From positions 1 through 64,000 of IMG/VR virus record IMGVR_UViG_3300027782_003601: 64,000 nt of DNA; one strand, 5' to 3'. This DNA comes from a virus. Below the pieces are notes generated by a model that was given only the letters and a program-made list of their open reading frames with translations, did not search any database and was not told the origin of the DNA. The translations under genes were made by a program, and so were the position numbers. Of the stretch, positions 15,184 through 21,548 are shown in pieces; within the stretch, counting starts at the first letter, position 1, and each line of letters opens with the position of its first letter.

Positions 15184-15256
15184 GGAAATGTAGCTCAGCA
15201 GGTAGAGCACTAGACTGAAGATTTAGGTGTCGGTGGTTCGAACCCACCCGTTTCCA
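15184..15256 (+). tRNA. tRNA-Phe (GAA)
   Basis: GGAAATG/CGTTTCC acceptor, anticodon loop CTGAAGA, T-arm GGTGG/CCACC around TTCGAAC. Confidence 0.92.
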
Positions 15257-15315
15257 CATTTTTTAACAATTTAAACAATTTATACTATGGAAAGTGACAA
15301 GTATGATAAACAAAA

Positions 15316-15389
15316 GACTTCGTAGCTCAGTTGGTTAGAGCACCTCACTTTTAATGAGGGAGTCGTGAGTTCGAGTCTCACCGGGGTCA
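15316..15389 (+). tRNA. tRNA-Lys (TTT)
   Basis: GACTTCG/CGGGGTC acceptor with two G-T pairs, anticodon loop CTTTTAA on CCTCA/TGAGG, T-arm GTGAG/CTCAC. Confidence 0.92.
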
Positions 15390-15395
15390 CAATAT

Positions 15396-15471
15396 AGGGT
15401 AGTAGAGGAGTTAGGTTTATCTCGCTTCGTTTGGGACGAAGAGCACACAGGTTCGAATCCTGTTTACCCTA
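15396..15471 (+). tRNA. tRNA-Pro (TGG)
   Basis: AGGGTAG/TTACCCT acceptor, anticodon loop TTTGGGA on CTTCG/CGAAG, T-arm ACAGG/CCTGT. The D-stem is short (GAG/CTC) with a large loop. Confidence 0.88.
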
Positions 15472-15476
15472 CACAT

Positions 15477-15550
15477 AGGAATATAGCTCAACTGGTTAGA
15501 GCATTTGCCTGATACGCAGAAGGTTGTAGATTCGAGTTCTACTATTCCTA
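15477..15550 (+). tRNA. tRNA-Ile (GAT)
   Basis: AGGAATA/TATTCCT acceptor, anticodon loop CTGATAC on TTTGC/GCAGA, T-arm GTAGA/TCTAC. Confidence 0.92.
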
Positions 15551-15553
15551 CAT

Positions 15554-15624
15554 ATCTCTTTGGTGCAATGGTAGCATAACGGATTCCAAACCCGTAGATG
15601 AAAGTTCGAATCTTTCAGGGGGTG
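15554..15624 (+). tRNA. tRNA-Trp (CCA)
   Basis: ATCTCTT/AGGGGGT acceptor rich in G-T pairs, discriminator G as usual for Trp, anticodon loop TTCCAAA, T-arm GAAAG/CTTTC. Confidence 0.85.
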
Positions 15625-15630
15625 CATAAT

Positions 15631-15702
15631 AGTTCCGTAGTTTAACGGATAAAATGATTGGCTACGAACCAATTGATGGGAGTTCGATTCTCTCCGGAAC
15701 TA
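15631..15702 (+). tRNA. tRNA-Arg (ACG)
   Basis: AGTTCCG/CGGAACT acceptor, anticodon loop CTACGAA on ATTGG/CCAAT, T-arm GGGAG/CTCTC. A34 would be edited to inosine by host TadA. Confidence 0.9.
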
Positions 15703-15703
15703 C

Positions 15704-15812
15704 AAAAACACAATGCTGGGTTTCCTAATAGTAACGGCGTGAACATATGTAAGTAAACTATAAGATTCTAGTAATAAGTGGAAGATGGATTCCCCACGGC
15801 TAAAGTGTTTTT
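15704..15812 (+). ncRNA. Structured RNA of unknown class
   Basis: AAAAACAC (15704-15711) pairs perfectly with GTGTTTTT (15805-15812). GCTGGG and CCCCACGGC can extend the fold inside. No ORF and no T-arm. The 3' T-run could also terminate transcription. Confidence 0.5.
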
Positions 15813-15817
15813 TAATT

Positions 15818-15890
15818 GTCAGGTTGGCCGAGATGGTTTAGGTGGTGTTCTGCAAAAGCATTTACGTTGGTTCGAATCCAACACTTGACT
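15818..15890 (+). tRNA. tRNA-Cys (GCA)
   Basis: GTCAGGT/ACTTGAC acceptor, anticodon loop CTGCAAA on GTGTT/AGCAT, T-arm GTTGG/CCAAC. Confidence 0.88.
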
Positions 15891-15894
15891 CAGA

Positions 15895-15965
15895 TTGCGT
15901 GACTTAGTGGAAAAGAACTTTCTCTCATAAGGAAGGTCAATTGAGTTCGAACCTCAAACACGCAA
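15895..15965 (+). tRNA. tRNA with CAT anticodon (Met or lysidine Ile2)
   Basis: TTGCGTG/CACGCAA ends, anticodon loop CTCATAA, T-arm TTGAG/CTCAA around TTCGAAC. D-arm weak. A one-base ambiguity in the acceptor register remains. CAT could be elongator Met, or Ile for ATA codons if the host TilS modifies it. Confidence 0.75.
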
Positions 15966-15974
15966 CGATTATAT

Positions 15975-16048
15975 GGTGTTTATAGTGTTAATGGTTAGCA
16001 CGTCAGTTTGTGGTACTGATAGTATGGGTTCGAATCCCATTAAACACC
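15975..16048 (+). tRNA. tRNA-His (GTG)
   Basis: GTGTTTA/TAAACAC acceptor with the extra G at -1 (15975) facing discriminator C, the His identity pair. Anticodon loop TTGTGGT on TCAGT/ACTGA, T-arm ATGGG/CCCAT. Confidence 0.92.
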
Positions 16049-16055
16049 CCCAACT

Positions 16056-16128
16056 GTCCGTATGGTGGAATGGAAGACACGGTGGTCTTAGAAACCACTT
16101 TTTGCAGGTTCGAGTCCTGCTATGGATA
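16056..16128 (+). tRNA. tRNA-Leu (TAG) with short variable arm
   Basis: GTCCGTA/TATGGAT acceptor, Leu-type D-arm (TGGTGGAATGGAAGACAC), anticodon loop CTTAGAA on GTGGT/ACCAC, T-arm GCAGG/CCTGC. Only five T residues lie between anticodon and T stems, so the long class II variable arm normal for bacterial tRNA-Leu is missing. Total length is 73 nt. Confidence 0.8.
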
Positions 16129-16144
16129 CTTAAATTTGAATACT

Positions 16145-16600
16145 ATGATTTACAAAAGATTGAGTGATGGTAGTAAAGTTCAGTTAGATGAGTATATTAA
16201 AAAATATATGACTCAATACGAAGATGTGGATATCCTTATAGGTTGTGATTCACAGAACTTTGCAAGAGGAACGGTATATGCTATTGTAGTTGCATTATAC
16301 AGACCTGGCAAAGGTGCTCATGTTCTATTTAACAGATGGACTGCACCAAAAGAATACACTCGTTCTATCAGATTGTTAAACGAAGTATGGTATGCAATTG
16401 AAGTTGCTGAAAAGTTAAGAGAATCAGATGTACCAAAAGTAAAATGGATTGATGTAGACTTGAATCCAGACCCGAGATATAAATCAAATGAAGTGTTTAG
16501 ACAAGCAGTTGGTATGGTTGAAGGTATGGGTTATCAGGTTAGATACAAAACATTAGGTCCGATTGCAACTTATGCAGCAGACCATTTAGTAAAAATGTAA
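16145..16600 (+). CDS. DUF458 (YkuK-like) RNase H-like protein
   Basis: 151 aa from ATG 16145; an earlier in-frame start would run through tRNA-Leu. Motif DILIGCDSQNFARGTVYAIVVALY gives the first strand and catalytic-type Asp of a predicted RNase H-like fold. WIDVDLNPDPRYKSNEV supplies further acidic residues. This resembles the DUF458/YkuK family, predicted ribonuclease H-like nucleases. Placed among tRNAs, it could act in RNA processing, but this is speculation. Confidence 0.75.
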   Translation: MIYKRLSDGSKVQLDEYIKKYMTQYEDVDILIGCDSQNFARGTVYAIVVALYRPGKGAHVLFNRWTAPKEYTRSIRLLNEVWYAIEVAEKLRESDVPKVKWIDVDLNPDPRYKSNEVFRQAVGMVEGMGYQVRYKTLGPIATYAADHLVKM

Positions 16601-16607
16601 AATAATG

Positions 16608-16639
16608 TTAGGATATATTAAAGTTTTTTTGTATATTTG
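16608..16639 (+). promoter_or_regulatory. Bacteroidota-type promoter (TTAGG / TATATTTG)
   Basis: TATATTTG at 16632-16639 with a weak upstream element. No gene follows before the next promoter, so it may be an extra start for the tRNA-Glu transcript. Confidence 0.5.
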
Positions 16640-16698
16640 TTAAACAAAATCGGTAAAAGTATTGATTTTAAATGTAAAAAATAAAATTCAGAAAAGAC

Positions 16699-16729
16699 TT
16701 GATTTTATCAAAAAGTTTTTGTATATTTG
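16699..16729 (+). promoter_or_regulatory. Bacteroidota-type promoter (TTGAT / TATATTTG)
   Basis: TTGAT 16699, TATATTTG 16722-16729. Upstream of tRNA-Glu. Confidence 0.7.
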
Positions 16730-16762
16730 TATAAGTTCATTGAAATAGTGGTGATTAAAAAT

Positions 16763-16836
16763 GCTCCGTTCGTCTAATTGGTTAGGACATCCGCCTTTCA
16801 CGTGGAAGCTTACGGGTTCGAGTCCCGTACGGAGTA
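16763..16836 (+). tRNA. tRNA-Glu (TTC)
   Basis: GCTCCGT/ACGGAGT acceptor, anticodon loop CTTTCAC on TCCGC/GTGGA, T-arm ACGGG/CCCGT. Confidence 0.92.
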
Positions 16837-16839
16837 CAA

Positions 16840-16915
16840 TGTATCAAATGTGCAGTGAAAGTTAATGTAGGCATACATTAATGAGGTGGGTTCGAGTCCC
16901 GTATAATAATTCCCA
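16840..16915 (+). ncRNA. tRNA-like remnant or structured RNA with a T-arm
   Basis: Contains a hairpin TTAATGTA/TACATTAA with a GGCA loop, then a perfect T-loop TTCGAGT in stem GTGGG/CCCGT. No matching acceptor or anticodon arm was found, so it is either a decayed tRNA or an RNA using a T-loop. Confidence 0.45.
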
Positions 16916-17030
16916 TCTGTAAAAAGAAGGGGGAAGCCAAGTAACTGATAACACATTATAGCCGGAGGGTTGTGCACCTTGTCTAAGAGACCCTAATAGT
17001 TCCTAATAGCTGGTATGGAACTGATACATA
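16916..17030 (+). ncRNA. Structured RNA with GAAGCC / AGCCGGA motifs
   Basis: GGGGGAAGCCAAG and TTATAGCCGGAGGG repeat the motif pair of the RNA at 13283. AGGGT/ACCCT and AGTTCC/GGAACT hairpins follow. No ORF. Ends uncertain. Confidence 0.4.
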
Positions 17031-17033
17031 TTT

Positions 17034-17105
17034 GCTCTCAAAGCATTGCAGGCGATGCACTTGACTTGTAATCAAGATAATTCGGTTCGATTCCGGATGA
17101 GAGCT
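17034..17105 (+). tRNA. tRNA-Thr (TGT)
   Basis: GCTCTCA/TGAGAGC acceptor, D-stem GCAT/ATGC, anticodon loop CTTGTAA on CTTGA/TCAAG, T-arm TTCGG/CCGGA. Confidence 0.92.
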
Positions 17106-17106
17106 C

Positions 17107-17126
17107 TTGGTACTTTTTTGTACCAA
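17107..17126 (+). terminator. Hairpin, possible terminator
   Basis: TTGGTAC and GTACCAA flank six T residues in the loop. The T-run is inside the loop rather than after the stem, so termination strength is uncertain; it may be a processing signal. Confidence 0.4.
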
Positions 17127-17130
17127 CAAC

Positions 17131-17315
17131 AAAACAAACGAAGACTGAGGTGTAACCCCTCGGTATATAAAATCCAAAATGGTCCTGTTGAAGCCGGAAT
17201 AGTCATACAGGTCAGGAGAGAGTTACTATAAGTGGGGAGTAATTAACCCAATACGAAATGTAACCGCCAATGAAAATTGGTTATGATGTGTATAAGGACA
17301 CAATAAGTTTGTTTT
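17131..17315 (+). ncRNA. Structured RNA of unknown class (185 nt)
   Basis: AAAACAAAC (17131-17139) pairs perfectly with GTTTGTTTT (17307-17315). Inside are the CTGAGG/CCTCGG hairpin and TTGAAGCCGGAATAG, related to the GAAGCC motif elsewhere in the island. No ORF of note. Confidence 0.55.
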
Positions 17316-17321
17316 ATTTAT

Positions 17322-17380
17322 GATTACTGAAATTGAATGATACGAGCCCCGAAAGTTCGAAATGAGTCAAATCAGTAATC
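17322..17380 (+). ncRNA. Small stem-closed RNA (59 nt)
   Basis: GATTACTGA (17322-17330) pairs perfectly with TCAGTAATC (17372-17380). The enclosed 41 nt include CGAGCCCCGAAAGTTCG. It ends six bases before tRNA-Asp. A hammerhead core was looked for and not found. Confidence 0.5.
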
Positions 17381-17386
17381 AAATTT

Positions 17387-17459
17387 GGTTCATTGGTTGA
17401 ATGGTCACAATACCACCCTGTCACGGTGTGTGGTACGGGTTCGAATCCCGTATGAACCG
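17387..17459 (+). tRNA. tRNA-Asp (GTC)
   Basis: GGTTCAT/ATGAACC acceptor, discriminator G, anticodon loop CTGTCAC, T-arm ACGGG/CCCGT. Confidence 0.92.
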
Positions 17460-17486
17460 CAATAGTTTAATTTAAATAAATAAAAA

Positions 17487-17852
17487 ATGAAAGAAGTAGG
17501 ATTAAGCATTATGTTATTTTTCAACACTTTATTAGGTGGTGTAGACCCTGCATTATCAAATGAAAGAGATGCTATTGCAAACATTAAAAAAGAAATTAAA
17601 GTTTTGCAAAGAGAAATTGAATGGGAATCTGTAACAATAACAGATTACGCAACCCGTTGGGTAAAGATTAAAAAGATTAATGATAAGATTGACAACCTTA
17701 AAAATCAGATTAAAACAATTGAGGTTCGTGCTAAACTAAAAGAAAAGTGGGCAGCAGAAGATTCATTGGAAATTATTAAACAATATCCACCAATTGAATT
17801 GAAATTAGAGAAAACATCCGAAAGTAAAGATGATAAATCTATTAATATTTAA
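17487..17852 (+). CDS. Coiled-coil hypothetical protein
   Basis: 121 aa. A short hydrophobic N-terminus (VGLSIMLFFNTLLGG) and then a long heptad-like coil from about 25 to 100 (KKEIKVLQREIEWE, KINDKIDNLKNQIKT). The tail is charged. It lies between tRNA-Asp and tRNA-Arg on the same strand. Unknown function. Confidence 0.65.
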   Translation: MKEVGLSIMLFFNTLLGGVDPALSNERDAIANIKKEIKVLQREIEWESVTITDYATRWVKIKKINDKIDNLKNQIKTIEVRAKLKEKWAAEDSLEIIKQYPPIELKLEKTSESKDDKSINI

Positions 17853-17864
17853 GTTATATAAAAT

Positions 17865-17937
17865 GCAACTATGATGTAATTGGATAGCATAAGACTCTTC
17901 TAAAGTTTTCGTATAGGTTCGAACCCTATTAGTTGTA
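17865..17937 (+). tRNA. tRNA-Arg (TCT)
   Basis: GCAACTA/TAGTTGT acceptor, anticodon loop CTTCTAA on AGACT/AGTTT, T-arm ATAGG/CCTAT. Reads AGA/AGG, the common Arg codons of this AT-rich genome. Confidence 0.92.
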
Positions 17938-18015
17938 CAAAAAAACATAGTTTTTAACAAGTTCATTTTAACAAGAATGAAATCATTCTTAATTCTATCA
18001 CTAAACAAAAAAAAT

Positions 18016-18711
18016 ATGAGATTATTAATATGTTTAATTTTAATAGTAAATACGGCATTAGCTAAACCAATCGTTACAAACTCTAAAATAGAAAAAGAAG
18101 TAGTATTAAAGTATATGGATAGTGTGGGGATAAAATATCCAGAAATAGTGTGGGCACAAGCTATTTTGGAAACCGGACATTTTCGTTCAAAAATATTCCG
18201 ATACAACAATAATATGTTTGGAATGCGTTTGGCTAGATTTAGAAAACGTACTGCAATAGGTAAACGATTTGGTTATGCTATATATTCAAGTTGGCAAGAA
18301 AGCATAATTGATTATAAATACTTTCAGAATAGATTTATAGGTAAAATTCGTAATAAAAAAGATTACTTTAAATATTTGAATAAGTATTATAGTAGTAGTA
18401 GAAGCTATTCAAAATTAGTTAAAAAAATAATGTTAACTACCACATCAGTAAAATATAAATTAAAAGGTACGGAATCTAAACCTGAAATAGATAAAGAAGT
18501 TGAATCACCAAAACCAAGAACAGGTATTGAAGTGGATAAAAATGGTGATGGTACAATGGATGGTATTGATTTTGATGGTGATGGTAAAATTGATATGTAC
18601 TTTGCGTACAGACAATTCAAACGTGTGTGGGGAGATTTTGATGGTAATGGTGAAGAAGAATGTTTAAAATTTGATAAAATTAGAGATGTGTATGCTAAAC
18701 ATTCTGGATAA
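18016..18711 (+). CDS. Secreted glucosaminidase (FlgJ/Bax-type) with Ca-binding repeats
   Basis: 231 aa from ATG 18016, chosen over 17977 because it yields a normal signal peptide (MRLLICLILIVNTALA). The glucosaminidase domain shows VWAQAILETGHF with the catalytic Glu near 52, then NNMFGM and YSSWQESIIDYKYFQ. The C-terminus has DxDGDG loops (DKNGDGTMDGIDFDGDG) resembling thrombospondin type 3 or EF-hand calcium sites. Likely a cell-wall-degrading enzyme for lysis. The linker is Pro/Lys-rich. Confidence 0.85.
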   Translation: MRLLICLILIVNTALAKPIVTNSKIEKEVVLKYMDSVGIKYPEIVWAQAILETGHFRSKIFRYNNNMFGMRLARFRKRTAIGKRFGYAIYSSWQESIIDYKYFQNRFIGKIRNKKDYFKYLNKYYSSSRSYSKLVKKIMLTTTSVKYKLKGTESKPEIDKEVESPKPRTGIEVDKNGDGTMDGIDFDGDGKIDMYFAYRQFKRVWGDFDGNGEEECLKFDKIRDVYAKHSG

Positions 18712-18766
18712 AATAGTTTATGAATTGGAAAGATATTACAAAATTACAAAGGTGTAGTTTTAGTTT

Positions 18767-18851
18767 GGAGGAATGGCTGAGTGGCTTAAAGCAGCAGTTT
18801 ACTAAACTGTCGTATCGTAAGGTACCTGGGGTTCGAATCCCTATTCCTCTA
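18767..18851 (+). tRNA. tRNA-Ser with ACT anticodon
   Basis: GGAGGAA/TTCCTCT acceptor, Ser-like D-arm, class II variable arm, T-arm TGGGG/CCCTA. Anticodon stem GCAGT/ACTGT with loop TTACTAA gives anticodon ACT, where bacteria normally have GCT for AGC/AGT. Confidence 0.85.
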
Positions 18852-18852
18852 C

Positions 18853-18961
18853 AATGTAACGATTCGTAAGAATGACGGAACGGACGCTAAGTATGAAATG
18901 GAAACTTTTTGAAACTCGTATAAAGGAGTGAATCAGACACAAACCGTACAGACGTTACATT
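18853..18961 (+). ncRNA. Structured RNA of unknown class (109 nt)
   Basis: AATGTAACG (18853-18861) pairs perfectly with CGTTACATT (18953-18961). The first inner hairpin is ATTC-GTAA-GAAT, a GNRA tetraloop. It sits exactly between tRNA-Ser and tRNA-Ala. Confidence 0.6.
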
Positions 18962-18966
18962 ATTTT

Positions 18967-19039
18967 GGGGATTTAGCTGAGTTGGTTTTAGCACTTGCCT
19001 TGCACGCAAGAGACATAGGTTCGAATCCTATATTCTCCA
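18967..19039 (+). tRNA. tRNA-Ala (TGC)
   Basis: GGGGATT/ATTCTCC acceptor with one T-T mismatch and G-T at the Ala identity position (G3-T70). Anticodon loop CTTGCAC on CTTGC/GCAAG, T-arm ATAGG/CCTAT. Confidence 0.92.
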
Positions 19040-19078
19040 CAACACCATCTCTAATTGACATATAGGAGGAAACAACTT

Positions 19079-19333
19079 ATGGATATATTATCATTCGGTT
19101 TAGGAATTGCAGTGGTTGTGATTATTGGATTATCAGTAATTGCGGTTATTGCTTTTGTTAAGGCAAGGAAAATAGAAAAACAAATAGAGCATATAGAATC
19201 TGATATTTACAGAACAATTGGAACTGAAATAACAGAAACGCATCGTAGAATCGATGACTTTGAAAAAGATGTTTATTCTCAATTAGATTCGAGAATAGAC
19301 AAATTAGAAAATAAACTAACAACTAAAAAATAA
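19079..19333 (+). CDS. Small membrane-anchored coiled-coil protein
   Basis: 84 aa from ATG 19079, preceded at about 10 nt by a strong AGGAGG ribosome-binding site, rare in this window, so the upstream TTG at 19055 is rejected. One transmembrane helix (GLGIAVVVIIGLSVIAVIAF), then a coiled coil (about 30-80). Holin- or spanin-like placement near the glucosaminidase is possible but unproved. Confidence 0.75.
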   Translation: MDILSFGLGIAVVVIIGLSVIAVIAFVKARKIEKQIEHIESDIYRTIGTEITETHRRIDDFEKDVYSQLDSRIDKLENKLTTKK

Positions 19334-19358
19334 AGTTGATTAGGGGTGGTGTTAATAT

Positions 19359-19433
19359 GGACTTGTAGCTCAGTTGGTCAGTAGCAGTGCTCTCATAAAG
19401 CAAAGGTCGATGGTTCGAATCCATACTGGTCCA
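19359..19433 (+). tRNA. tRNA-Met (CAT)
   Basis: GGACTTG/CTGGTCC acceptor with one mismatch, anticodon loop CTCATAA, T-loop TTCGAAT, CCA encoded at 19434-19436. Likely elongator Met; Ile2 cannot be excluded. Confidence 0.85.
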
Positions 19434-19497
19434 CCATAAAAAATCGGTTATGTATGAAGTTTTTTATAATAAATTTATAAAATAAATCAAAAAAGAC

Positions 19498-19528
19498 TTG
19501 ACTTTGATTGCAAAATTTTGTATCTTTA
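19498..19528 (+). promoter_or_regulatory. Bacteroidota-type promoter (TTGAC / TATCTTTA)
   Basis: TTGAC 19498, TATCTTTA 19521-19528. Drives the restriction-modification pair. Confidence 0.75.
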
Positions 19529-19573
19529 TTATATGTTCCGATGAGAACCAGTAAAACTTAAAATTCAAAAAAA

Positions 19574-20155
19574 ATGATAACATCTTTAATAATAGAAAAA
19601 ATAGAAGAAAAAATTAAATTACATCATAAATTATATAGATTTCCGGTAAAAGCTGAAATATGGGAAGATATATTTGACCAATGTATAAATGGAATGAATT
19701 CAAATTGGAGTGTAGGTGGGCATAGTGTTGGAGCAGATGTTATTTCGGAAAAATATGGAGTTAGATACCAAATGAAATCAGGTGAAATTAATTTAAAAAA
19801 TAATACTATAAAATGGAGTGGTCATCGTACAACAAAGCATGAAACAATTGAAGAAAAAATAAATTTTATTTCTAAAAATCATTACGATAAATATGTAATG
19901 TTAGCAAGAAATTCCAATGAATGGAAAAGAGGTATTAAAAAATATTATTTAATTACTTTTGATTCATCTTTAATAGAATATTCAAAATTAGAATGGAATG
20001 AAACTTTTTCAAAAAAAGGAAAGTTATCGGGATGGGTTGGTAAAAATAAAAATCTACCATATTCGGCAAAAATTTCATTAAGTATGTCGGGTCAATTGTG
20101 GCCGGAATCTGATATTAATTATTTGGGAACTCCAATTGAAATTACTATACAATAA
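19574..20155 (+). CDS. Probable type II restriction endonuclease partner of the methyltransferase
   Basis: 193 aa. WSVGGHSVGADVISEKYG followed by VRYQMKSGEI gives an Asp (about 55) and a Q-x-K (about 66-68) on successive strands, a common variant of the PD-(D/E)xK nuclease core. It has its own promoter and overlaps the methyltransferase by one base. Nuclease assignment comes from this motif and the gene pairing, not from homology recall. Confidence 0.6.
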   Translation: MITSLIIEKIEEKIKLHHKLYRFPVKAEIWEDIFDQCINGMNSNWSVGGHSVGADVISEKYGVRYQMKSGEINLKNNTIKWSGHRTTKHETIEEKINFISKNHYDKYVMLARNSNEWKRGIKKYYLITFDSSLIEYSKLEWNETFSKKGKLSGWVGKNKNLPYSAKISLSMSGQLWPESDINYLGTPIEITIQ

Positions 20156-21183
20156 TGATAGAAAATTTTTTAAATGTAAAAAGTAGTTTAAGAAATTTAT
20201 CAGATGATGAATTTTATGAAATCTTACCAACTTTAAGTAAAGAATTAGAAAGTATTGATTTTTATCATAACTATTCTGAAAATGAATTAAAAAAAGATTG
20301 GATGAATTTGCAATATTGGAATGCTTCAATATCTGAAATAGCATCAACACAAAGGATTGGGATGAAGTTGTGTGAACAATTTTTTCCTAATTTTTATAAT
20401 ATTGAAAATAAAAAAGGAAATTCTTTTAAATCATTATGGAAAGCTGATAATTTAGAAAAAGTTTTAAAATGGAATAGAAAATCCCATACAACTCCATATC
20501 TTTCAGAATTAAAAAGAGGTATATATTTTAATTTTAGTTTGGCAAAATCAACTATGTTTAGACCTCAATTGGCAAAAATAGTTGTCAGTAATTTACAAGC
20601 AAAAAGAGTTTTAGACCCGTGTGCAGGTTGGGGTGGTAGAATGTTAGGTACGGTTTCTGCTGGTGCAACCTATGTTGCATTTGAACCAAATACGGAAACA
20701 TATAATGGTTTGGTAAAATTATCTAAATTTTTAGGTATAGATGATAAAGTTTTAATCATAAAAGATTCTGCTTTACAAATGGACAAATATGATATTGGCG
20801 AATTTGATTTGATATTAACATCACCACCGTATTTTGATTTAGAAGTTTATTCACATGAGGATACTCAATCTGTAAAGGGATGTGATTCATATCAAATGTG
20901 GGTTGATACGTTTTTGAAACCATTAATTGAATTATCTTTAATTAGATTAAAACCAAACGGATGGAGTTGTTGGAATGTTCATAATATTGGAAAAATGAAA
21001 ATGATTGAAGATGTTAAGAGTATACACATTGGATATAATGCTAATAAAATATATTCCATAACATCATCAAAAAGACAAACCAATCAAACTAATATACAAA
21101 AAAAGAATTCAGATATTACAATTTGTTATTCTAAAACTGAGCTAGAAAAAAAAGAAACTAAATTTAATAAATTTTTTGAATAA
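20155..21183 (+). CDS. DNA amino-methyltransferase
   Basis: 342 aa. SAM-binding motif VLDPCAGWGGRMLG near 150-163 and catalytic motif LTSPPYFDLEVYS near 221-233, where SPPY identifies amino-(N4/N6) methylation. A 150-residue N-terminal region may recognise the target. With the gene before it, it looks like a compact restriction-modification module set in the tRNA array. It could instead be an orphan protective enzyme. Confidence 0.85.
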   Translation: MIENFLNVKSSLRNLSDDEFYEILPTLSKELESIDFYHNYSENELKKDWMNLQYWNASISEIASTQRIGMKLCEQFFPNFYNIENKKGNSFKSLWKADNLEKVLKWNRKSHTTPYLSELKRGIYFNFSLAKSTMFRPQLAKIVVSNLQAKRVLDPCAGWGGRMLGTVSAGATYVAFEPNTETYNGLVKLSKFLGIDDKVLIIKDSALQMDKYDIGEFDLILTSPPYFDLEVYSHEDTQSVKGCDSYQMWVDTFLKPLIELSLIRLKPNGWSCWNVHNIGKMKMIEDVKSIHIGYNANKIYSITSSKRQTNQTNIQKKNSDITICYSKTELEKKETKFNKFFE

Positions 21184-21222
21184 AGTTATTAAAGACTTAA
21201 AGAATTACGAAGAAGAGTAAAA

Positions 21223-21308
21223 GGAGAGTTGGCAGAGTTGGTCTATTGCACTTGTCTTGAAAACAAGAGACTGTTACAGGTCCGGGGGTTCGAATCCCTC
21301 ACTCTCCT
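21223..21308 (+). tRNA. tRNA-Ser (TGA)
   Basis: GGAGAGT/ACTCTCC acceptor, anticodon loop CTTGAAA on CTTGT/ACAAG, long class II variable arm, T-arm GGGGG/CCCTC. Confidence 0.92.
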
Positions 21309-21313
21309 CACAT

Positions 21314-21484
21314 TGTGGTATGGTGAAATATGATTGGCACGTGTGCTAATCCGGCAAACACTCCTTCCTGTCTCGGAGGCGGGGATAAAGAAATAGGTTA
21401 GTAATATGGGGTAGACCACCAAGCCGGCCGGCGGATGCTACTAACTGAATCTCCCTTTGCATGGTTCGAATCCTGCTACCACAG
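21314..21484 (+). tRNA. tRNA-Leu-like RNA with a large insertion
   Basis: TGTGGTA/TACCACA perfect acceptor, Leu-type D-arm (TGGTGAAATATGATTGGCACG) and T-loop TTCGAAT make a tRNA frame, but it spans 171 nt. The insert carries its own helices: GTTAGTA (21397-21403) with TACTAAC (21439-21445), GGGGAT with ATCTCC, and CCGGC with GCCGG. No clean anticodon arm could be drawn. It may be a tRNA with a small intron, or a tRNA-shaped RNA with another role. Confidence 0.55.
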
Positions 21485-21488
21485 CCAT

Positions 21489-21519
21489 TTGGAAATATGA
21501 AATATTTTTCGTATATTTG
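21489..21519 (+). promoter_or_regulatory. Bacteroidota-type promoter (TTGG / TATATTTG)
   Basis: TTGG 21489, TATATTTG 21512-21519. Drives the gene at 21549. Confidence 0.7.
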
Positions 21520-21548
21520 TTAAAAGAAACAATAATAAGAATTAAATT

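Noticed and set aside
16056-16128. Amber suppressor tRNA
   Set aside because: The anticodon is TAG (reads CTA/CTG), not CTA. TAG, TGA and TAA are all used as stops in the window, so there is no sign of code change.
17322-17380. Hammerhead ribozyme in the stem-closed RNA
   Set aside because: A GAAA is present but the CTGANGA core is not; the pattern does not match.
21314-21484. Ordinary group I intron in tRNA-Leu
   Set aside because: The insert is under 100 nt and the P/Q/R/S core elements were not seen; kept only as an open possibility.
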